Assembly (NCBI GenBank): GCA_963754445.1 | Contig: CAVWFT010000001.1 | Location: 1,116,001 to 1,180,000, forward strand | Reading direction: 5' to 3' | DNA: 64,000 nt | Source of the DNA: Bog-473 sp963754445 | Lineage (GTDB): Bacteria > Actinomycetota > Acidimicrobiia > Acidimicrobiales > RAAP-2 | Part shown: piece by piece, positions 59,209 to 64,000 of the stretch | Numbering within the stretch: the first letter of the stretch is position 1 | Layout of the letters: each line of letters opens with the position of its first letter | Notes under the pieces: model-generated | What the model saw: only the letters and a program-made list of their open reading frames with translations | The model's database searches: none | Told to the model about the DNA's origin: nothing | Program-made: the position numbers and the translations under genes

Positions 59209-61770
59209 ATGGACGCCAATGGACTGAGGGCGGCCTTCACGCGCTACTTCGCCGACCGGGGCCACACCGTGGTCCCCTCGGCCAGTCTCATCCCGCACGA
59301 CCCCTCGGTCCTCTTCACCATCGCCGGCATGGTCCCGTTCAAGCCTTACTTCTTGGGGGAGGAGGCGGCACCCTGGCCCCGGGCCACGTCGATCCAGAAG
59401 TGCTTCCGCACGCCGGACATCGACATCATCGGCACCGATACCTACCACTGCACCTTCTTCGAGATGTTGGGGAACTTCAGCTTTGGCGACTACTTCAAGG
59501 CCGAGGCCATCCCGATGGCCTGGGAGCTCCTCACCGAGGTGTTCGGCTTCGACGGTGACCGGCTCTGGGTCACCGTGCACGACAACGACGACGAGGCCGA
59601 ACAGCTCTGGATCGACGGGGTGGGCGTGCGGCCCGAACGCGTCCAGCGCATGGGCGACGAAGACAACTTCTGGGCCATGGGCGAGACCGGCCCCTGTGGT
59701 CCGGATTCCGAGATCTTCTTCGACAAGGGAGCGACTTACGGCGCCGACGGTGGCCCCCGACACGGGAGCGACCAACGTTTCGTCGAGGTATGGAACCTGG
59801 TCTTCATGCAGTACAACCGGGACACTCAGGGCACGCTGACCGATCTGCCGCGCAAGAACATCGACACCGGGGCCGGCTTCGAGCGGATCCTGCCCATTCT
59901 GCAAGGCCACGATTCCATCTTCGACACCGAGCTCTTCGTGCCCATCATCGACGCGGCGGCCTCCGTCATCGGCACCGGCTACGGCAGTGACGAGCGCACG
60001 GACGTCTCGTTGCGCGTCCTGGCCGATCACGGCCGCGCCATGACGATGCTGGTGGCCGACGGGGTGCTGCCGGCCAACGAAGGCCGGGGCTACGTGCTGC
60101 GGCGGGTGGTGCGGCGCGCCGTGATGGCGGCACGCCGGCTCGGCGTGGACAAGCCGATCGGGCCGACATTGGTGCGGGCCGCCACCGAGGTCCTCGGGGA
60201 GGCCTGGCCGGCGTTGCTGAGCCAGCACGATCTGATCGTCAACGTCATCGCCCGCGAGGAGGCGGGCTTCGACCGTACGTTGCGGGCCGGCCTGGGCCGG
60301 CTGGAAGAAGCGTTCTCGACGGGAGCCAAGGTGCTGCCCGGTGACGTTGCCTTCACGCTGCACGACACGCACGGTTTCCCCGTCGAGCTGACGGAAGAAC
60401 TGGCCCGCGATGCCGGAGTGGAAGTCGACCGCGTCGGCTTCGACGCCGCCATGCGCGAGCAGCGAGAGCGCGCCCGGGCCGCGGCGAAGTCGTCGCGGGC
60501 CGGGGACGAGGCGGCCTACCGCGCCATCCTCGATGCCGAGGGTCAGACGACCTTCGTCGGCCGTGGTCTGCACAACTACGAGGCGCCGGCCCGGGTCCTC
60601 GCCGTGCTCGAGGGCGTCGAGGGTTCGGTCGAGATCTTCTTGGACCGCACGCCCTTCTACGCCGAAGGTGGTGGGCAGGTCGGCGACACCGGCACCATCG
60701 TCACCGAATCGGGCATCGCCGACGTCTACGACACCGTGTACGCCGTACCTGGTCTGATCGTGCACAAGGCGCGCCTCGATGGCGAACTGGTGGCCGGTCA
60801 GGACGCCCTGGCCACCATCGACGGCGAGCGCCGCGAGGCCATCCGGCGCAACCATACGGCGACCCACCTCCTGCACTCCGCCCTGCGCACGGTGCTCGGC
60901 GACCATGTGCGCCAGCAGGGCTCGCTCGTCTCGCCGGAGTACCTGCGTTTCGACTTCTCCCACCATGCGCAGCCGACGCCCGAGGAGCTGGACGAGATCT
61001 TCTCGCTCGCCAACGCCGCCGTGCTCACCGACACCGCCGTCGAGACGACCGAGACGACCCGCGAGGACGCCGAGAAGATGGGGGCGATCGCCTTCTTCGG
61101 CGACAAGTACGGCGCCTCGGTGCGCGTGGTGCAGGCGGGGGCGACGTCGCTCGAGTTCTGCGGAGGTACCCACGTGGACTCGCTCGGTCAGATCGGACCC
61201 ATCACGTTGCTCTCGGAGGGTTCCATCGGTTCGAACACCCGGCGCATCTTCGCGTTGACGGGGATGGCGTCTCTCGAGCGGGCCAAGGAGCGCGAGCGCC
61301 TGGTCCGGGCCGCGGCCGACCTGTTGAAGAGCGAGCCCGACGAGCTCGTGGCCGCCATCGGCCGCGTGATGGAGCGCCAGCGTGAGAGTGAGCAGCAGCT
61401 GGCCCGGCTGCGCCAACAGTCCAGCGAGGCAGAGGCCGGCTCCCTGGCGGCGCGCGCCGCCGCGGACGGCGGGGTCGTGGTGGCCCGTCGCGACGACGTG
61501 GACGGCAAGGACCTGCAGAGCCTGGCCCAGGCCGTGCTGCGCCAGGATGGTGTCCGGGCCGTGGTCCTCGGCGGTTCACCCGATGGCACCAAGGTGGCCA
61601 TCGCGGCGGCCACCGGCGGTGAGCCCGACGCCGTGGCGTTGGTCAAGGCGCTCGGGAAACTGGTCGGCGGTGGCGGTGGTGGCAAGCCCGAGATCGCGCT
61701 GGCCGGCGGGAAGGATCCCTCACAGATCGACGCTGCCCTGGCCGAGGCGCAACGGCTCCTCAACGCGTGA
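59209..61770 (+). CDS. alaS: Alanyl-tRNA synthetase
   Basis: 853 residues in the usual order: class II catalytic domain (FADRGHTVVPSASLIPHDPS, CFRTPDID, MGETGPCGPDSEIFFD), tRNA-recognition helices, editing domain with HTATHLLHSALR and FCGGTHVDSLGQIG (zinc His/Cys), and the C-Ala domain (QIDAALAEAQRLL). The leader is absent (see the hexamer at 59197). The stop overlaps ruvX by 4 bases. Confidence 0.97.
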   Translation: MDANGLRAAFTRYFADRGHTVVPSASLIPHDPSVLFTIAGMVPFKPYFLGEEAAPWPRATSIQKCFRTPDIDIIGTDTYHCTFFEMLGNFSFGDYFKAEAIPMAWELLTEVFGFDGDRLWVTVHDNDDEAEQLWIDGVGVRPERVQRMGDEDNFWAMGETGPCGPDSEIFFDKGATYGADGGPRHGSDQRFVEVWNLVFMQYNRDTQGTLTDLPRKNIDTGAGFERILPILQGHDSIFDTELFVPIIDAAASVIGTGYGSDERTDVSLRVLADHGRAMTMLVADGVLPANEGRGYVLRRVVRRAVMAARRLGVDKPIGPTLVRAATEVLGEAWPALLSQHDLIVNVIAREEAGFDRTLRAGLGRLEEAFSTGAKVLPGDVAFTLHDTHGFPVELTEELARDAGVEVDRVGFDAAMREQRERARAAAKSSRAGDEAAYRAILDAEGQTTFVGRGLHNYEAPARVLAVLEGVEGSVEIFLDRTPFYAEGGGQVGDTGTIVTESGIADVYDTVYAVPGLIVHKARLDGELVAGQDALATIDGERREAIRRNHTATHLLHSALRTVLGDHVRQQGSLVSPEYLRFDFSHHAQPTPEELDEIFSLANAAVLTDTAVETTETTREDAEKMGAIAFFGDKYGASVRVVQAGATSLEFCGGTHVDSLGQIGPITLLSEGSIGSNTRRIFALTGMASLERAKERERLVRAAADLLKSEPDELVAAIGRVMERQRESEQQLARLRQQSSEAEAGSLAARAAADGGVVVARRDDVDGKDLQSLAQAVLRQDGVRAVVLGGSPDGTKVAIAAATGGEPDAVALVKALGKLVGGGGGGKPEIALAGGKDPSQIDAALAEAQRLLNA

Positions 61771-62222
61771 ACGAGGGCGGGGAGGGCCCCGTGTCGACGC
61801 GCGGGCGGGTAGCGGCCATCGACCTCGGATCGCGCCGGATCGGCCTGGCCTGCAGCGACAGCGCCCGTACGCTGGCCAGCCCGCGAGGGACCATCGAGCG
61901 CAGTGGCGACGCCGAGCGCGATCGCCGTGCCCTGGTGGAGGCCATCCGCGATTGCGAGGCCACCGCGGTCGTCGTCGGACTCCCGCTCAGCCTCTCGGGC
62001 CAGGCCGGGCCGGCCGCCCGCGCCGCGCTCGAGGAGGCGGAGGCGCTGCGCGTCCTGCTCTCACCGTTCGGCGTGCACGTGGAGACGGCCGATGAGCGCC
62101 TGACGACGGTCGAGGCCGAGCGCAACATGCGTGCGGCGGGCAGGACGGGAAAGGCGGCACGCAAGGTCGTCGACAGCGCGGCGGCGATGGTGCTGCTCCA
62201 ATCCTGGCTGGACCGTTCATGA
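61767..62222 (+). CDS. ruvX: Putative Holliday junction resolvase RuvX/YqgF
   Basis: 151 residues from GTG 61767. RNase H-like fold with the first Asp in AAIDLGSRRIGLACSD, VVVGLPLSLSG, and DERLTTVEAE. Members process 16S rRNA ends or act at junctions; which applies here is unknown. Position between alaS and mltG is conserved in actinobacteria. It overlaps mltG by 4 bases (ATGA). Confidence 0.93.
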   Translation: MNEGGEGPVSTRGRVAAIDLGSRRIGLACSDSARTLASPRGTIERSGDAERDRRALVEAIRDCEATAVVVGLPLSLSGQAGPAARAALEEAEALRVLLSPFGVHVETADERLTTVEAERNMRAAGRTGKAARKVVDSAAAMVLLQSWLDRS

Positions 62223-63370
62223 CCGGACCCTTCGACGGCGACAACGGGGTATCCGAGCCCCCCGCAGGTGTGCCGGATCTCGAACCAGCATTCGTCGACG
62301 ATGCGCACCAGGCACCCACGCGGGCCGCGCTCACGCGGGCCCGGTCGGCCCGGGTGCGCCGGCGCCGGCGCACCGTGGGCCTCGTGGCCGGTGCGGTTCT
62401 TGTCGTTCTGATGGGCTTCGTCGTCTGGTACGAGCTGGAGTCGCACGCATTCGGCCCGCCCGGGCGCCAGGTGGTCATCACGGTGAAGGAGGGCGAGGGC
62501 TCCGACCAGGTGACCGACGCCCTCAGCAAGGCGGGCGTCATCGGGAGCTCGCTGGCCTTCCGCATCTCCAACGTGTTCCACGGAACGCCCACGGTGGTTC
62601 CCGGCAGCTATGCCCTGCACGAAAACCTGTCCTTCTCCCAGGTGCGGTCGATCCTGGGCGCCGGACCCAACGTGTACCCGGTCGACGTCCATCCGGGGTT
62701 CACCTTGGCCGAAGTGGCCCAAGAGGTGGGCAGCGAGGTGCCCGGCCACACCGCCGGCGCCTTCACGGCCGTCGCCGACAGCGGAGCCGTGCTCTCGGAG
62801 TTCTCGCCGGCAGGGTCCCATGACCTCGAGGGCATGCTCGGAACCGGGAGCTACCTGGTGTTGCCCGGCGAGACCGATCTGACCCTCGTGCGCCAGATGG
62901 TGACCCGTTTCGACCACGATGCCACCGAGGCCGGCCTGAGCACGGCCTCGGCGGCCGCGCTGGGCCTGACCCCGTACCAGGTCATCGTCTCCGCCTCGGT
63001 GGTGGAGAAGGAGGGGTACTACCGCGTCAACATGCCCAAAGTGGCCCGGGTGATCTACAACCGTCTGGCTCGGGACATGCCCCTGCAGATGGACTCGACC
63101 GTGCTCTACGCCATCGGCCAGGACGGTGGACCGGTCACGTCGCAGGACCTGCAGATCGCCTCGCCCTACAACACGTACCTGAACAAGGGCCTGCCCCCCA
63201 CACCGATCTGCATGCCGTCCGTGACCGCACTCAAGGCGGCGGTCGACCCGCCTCCGGGAGCGTGGTTGTACTTCGTCCTGGTGCAGAAGAATGGCGTCAT
63301 GGCCTTCTCGGACACCTATGCCGAGCAGGAGGCCAACGAACAGCTGGCGAAGTCACGTGGCCTCCCCTGA
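62219..63370 (+). CDS. mltG: Endolytic murein transglycosylase MltG (YceG)
   Basis: 383 residues. A disordered cytoplasmic N-terminus ends in RARSARVRRRRR, then one membrane helix (about 52-75). The outside part has a LysM-like subdomain (VVITVKEGEGSDQVTDAL) and the YceG catalytic region with E263 in SASVVEKEGYY and NRLARDMPLQMDSTV. It cleaves nascent glycan strands and sets their length. The downstream aroE is close or overlapping, depending on its start. Confidence 0.94.
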   Translation: MTGPFDGDNGVSEPPAGVPDLEPAFVDDAHQAPTRAALTRARSARVRRRRRTVGLVAGAVLVVLMGFVVWYELESHAFGPPGRQVVITVKEGEGSDQVTDALSKAGVIGSSLAFRISNVFHGTPTVVPGSYALHENLSFSQVRSILGAGPNVYPVDVHPGFTLAEVAQEVGSEVPGHTAGAFTAVADSGAVLSEFSPAGSHDLEGMLGTGSYLVLPGETDLTLVRQMVTRFDHDATEAGLSTASAAALGLTPYQVIVSASVVEKEGYYRVNMPKVARVIYNRLARDMPLQMDSTVLYAIGQDGGPVTSQDLQIASPYNTYLNKGLPPTPICMPSVTALKAAVDPPPGAWLYFVLVQKNGVMAFSDTYAEQEANEQLAKSRGLP

Positions 63371-63389
63371 GCGGCGCCCCCCGGCGACG

Positions 63390-64000
63390 ATGTCAGAGGC
63401 GCGCGCCGCCCTCGGTGGGCGCGTCCGCATCGTCGGCGTCATCGGGAGTCCCGTGGCGCACTCGCTGTCCCCGGTGCTGCACGACGCCGCCTTCGCCGCT
63501 CTGGGCCTGGCGGACCAGTGGCGGTCCTTCGCCTTCGAGGTTCCTGCCGGCGCCGTCGAGACGGCGCTCGAGCTCATGCGTGGCGAGGACGTCACCGGGC
63601 TGTCGGTCACCATGCCCCACAAGGCCGAGGTCGAGGCCCGGGTGGAGGAATGCGCCGAGGTGGCGCAGCGACTCCACGCGGTCAACTGCGTGCACAATCG
63701 TGATGGGCGCATCTTCGGCACGAACACGGACGGACGTGGCTTCGTGGAGTCTCTCGCCCGCGGTGCCGGGTTCGACCCGTCCCGTCGCCGGTGCCTCGTG
63801 GTCGGGGCCGGCGGAGCGGCTCGTGCGGTGATCCTGGCCTTGGCCGAGGCCGGCGCCGCCGAGGTGGCGATCCTCAACCGGACGGCACATCGGGCCTCTC
63901 AGGCCGCCGACCTGGCCGGAGGGCGCGGATCCGTGGTCGGGGCCGACGTCGAAGCGGCCGTGGAGCGGGCCGAGCTCGTGGTCAACGCCACTCCGGTGGG
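63390..64000 (+). CDS. aroE: Shikimate dehydrogenase (3' end outside the window)
   Basis: 203 residues are visible from ATG 63390; GTG 63357 in frame would add 11 residues and overlap mltG by 14 bases. Substrate-binding GVIGSPVAHSLSPVLHDAAF, catalytic Lys in TMPHKAEV, NTDGRGF, then the NADP-binding VVGAGGAARAV with ILNRT. It reduces 3-dehydroshikimate to shikimate. The frame is open to base 64000, so it is cut by the window edge. It matches Rv2552c in order. Confidence 0.93.
   Translation, partial: MSEARAALGGRVRIVGVIGSPVAHSLSPVLHDAAFAALGLADQWRSFAFEVPAGAVETALELMRGEDVTGLSVTMPHKAEVEARVEECAEVAQRLHAVNCVHNRDGRIFGTNTDGRGFVESLARGAGFDPSRRRCLVVGAGGAARAVILALAEAGAAEVAILNRTAHRASQAADLAGGRGSVVGADVEAAVERAELVVNATPV

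Noticed and set aside
59095..61416. Long antisense frame (773 codons) opposite alaS
   Set aside because: High-GC codon bias leaves the antisense frame open. The sense strand encodes a complete AlaRS with all motifs, and the antisense product is a His/Gly/Arg-rich string without domains. The same holds for the long antisense frames over hisS, relA, thrS, aspS and the S53 protease.

Overview
The window is GC-rich, densely coding actinobacterial chromosome. The lineage markers agree: mycothiol ligase (mshC), an InhA-type enoyl-ACP reductase, an F420:NADP reductase-like protein, the pgsA-patA-pimA set for phosphatidylinositol mannosides, and GTG starts with 4-base GTGA/ATGA overlaps. Type IV pilus genes (pilB, pilD) and a secreted protease ending in six 'VASDGG(I/V)F' repeats make a deep-branching class such as Acidimicrobiia plausible. 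That placement is inference. I saw no tRNA, rRNA, CRISPR array, insertion sequence, phage gene or replication origin.

Layout. Positions 1-18,000 are accessory in character: a partial GH3 beta-glycosidase, a nitroreductase, a DUF2510/DUF4190/pilin-like membrane protein, a polytopic GT-C-like membrane protein, a divergent nitronate monooxygenase / dienoyl-CoA isomerase-like pair around a KstR-like palindrome, an ABC exporter, pilB and pilD, a polyprenyl-phosphate sugar transferase, and fabI (InhA type) divergent from an F420 reductase. From 18,800 to the end the window follows the order known from Mycobacterium tuberculosis Rv2614c to Rv2552c: thrS, HIT protein, pgsA, patA, pimA, pdxS, pdxT, yebC, ruvCAB, yajC-secD-secF, relA, hisS, aspS, rarA, alaS, ruvX, mltG, aroE. 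That backbone is interrupted by lineage-specific genes: a YbhN-like membrane protein, a lipoprotein, a DUF2510 protein, an EF-G paralogue, a GT2 transferase, an M48 peptidase with a disordered tail, an ABC transporter, a two-component system and the S53 protease.

How the genes work together. pgsA, patA and pimA build the phosphatidylinositol/PIM anchor lipids. pdxS and pdxT form the PLP synthase. ruvC, ruvA and ruvB form the Holliday-junction resolvasome, with an exact LexA/SOS box over the ruvC start codon. yajC, secD and secF form the accessory translocon. relA makes and degrades (p)ppGpp. thrS, hisS, aspS and alaS charge tRNAs. fabI completes the fatty-acid elongation cycle, and mltG and aroE serve cell-wall and aromatic synthesis.

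Regulation seen by eye. Several intergenic genes carry a TANNNT -10 hexamer exactly 6 bases before the start codon (24575, 33349, 49509, 59209), which implies leaderless transcripts. Other candidates are a LexA box at ruvC, a 14-bp near-palindrome at 7970, palindromes upstream of the response regulator and between fabI and the sugar transferase, a short leader ORF plus hairpin before the ABC transporter at 39958, and a 777-base non-coding block with two long hairpins before yajC. Short GC-rich tandem repeats (period 9-20 bases) recur in many intergenic gaps.
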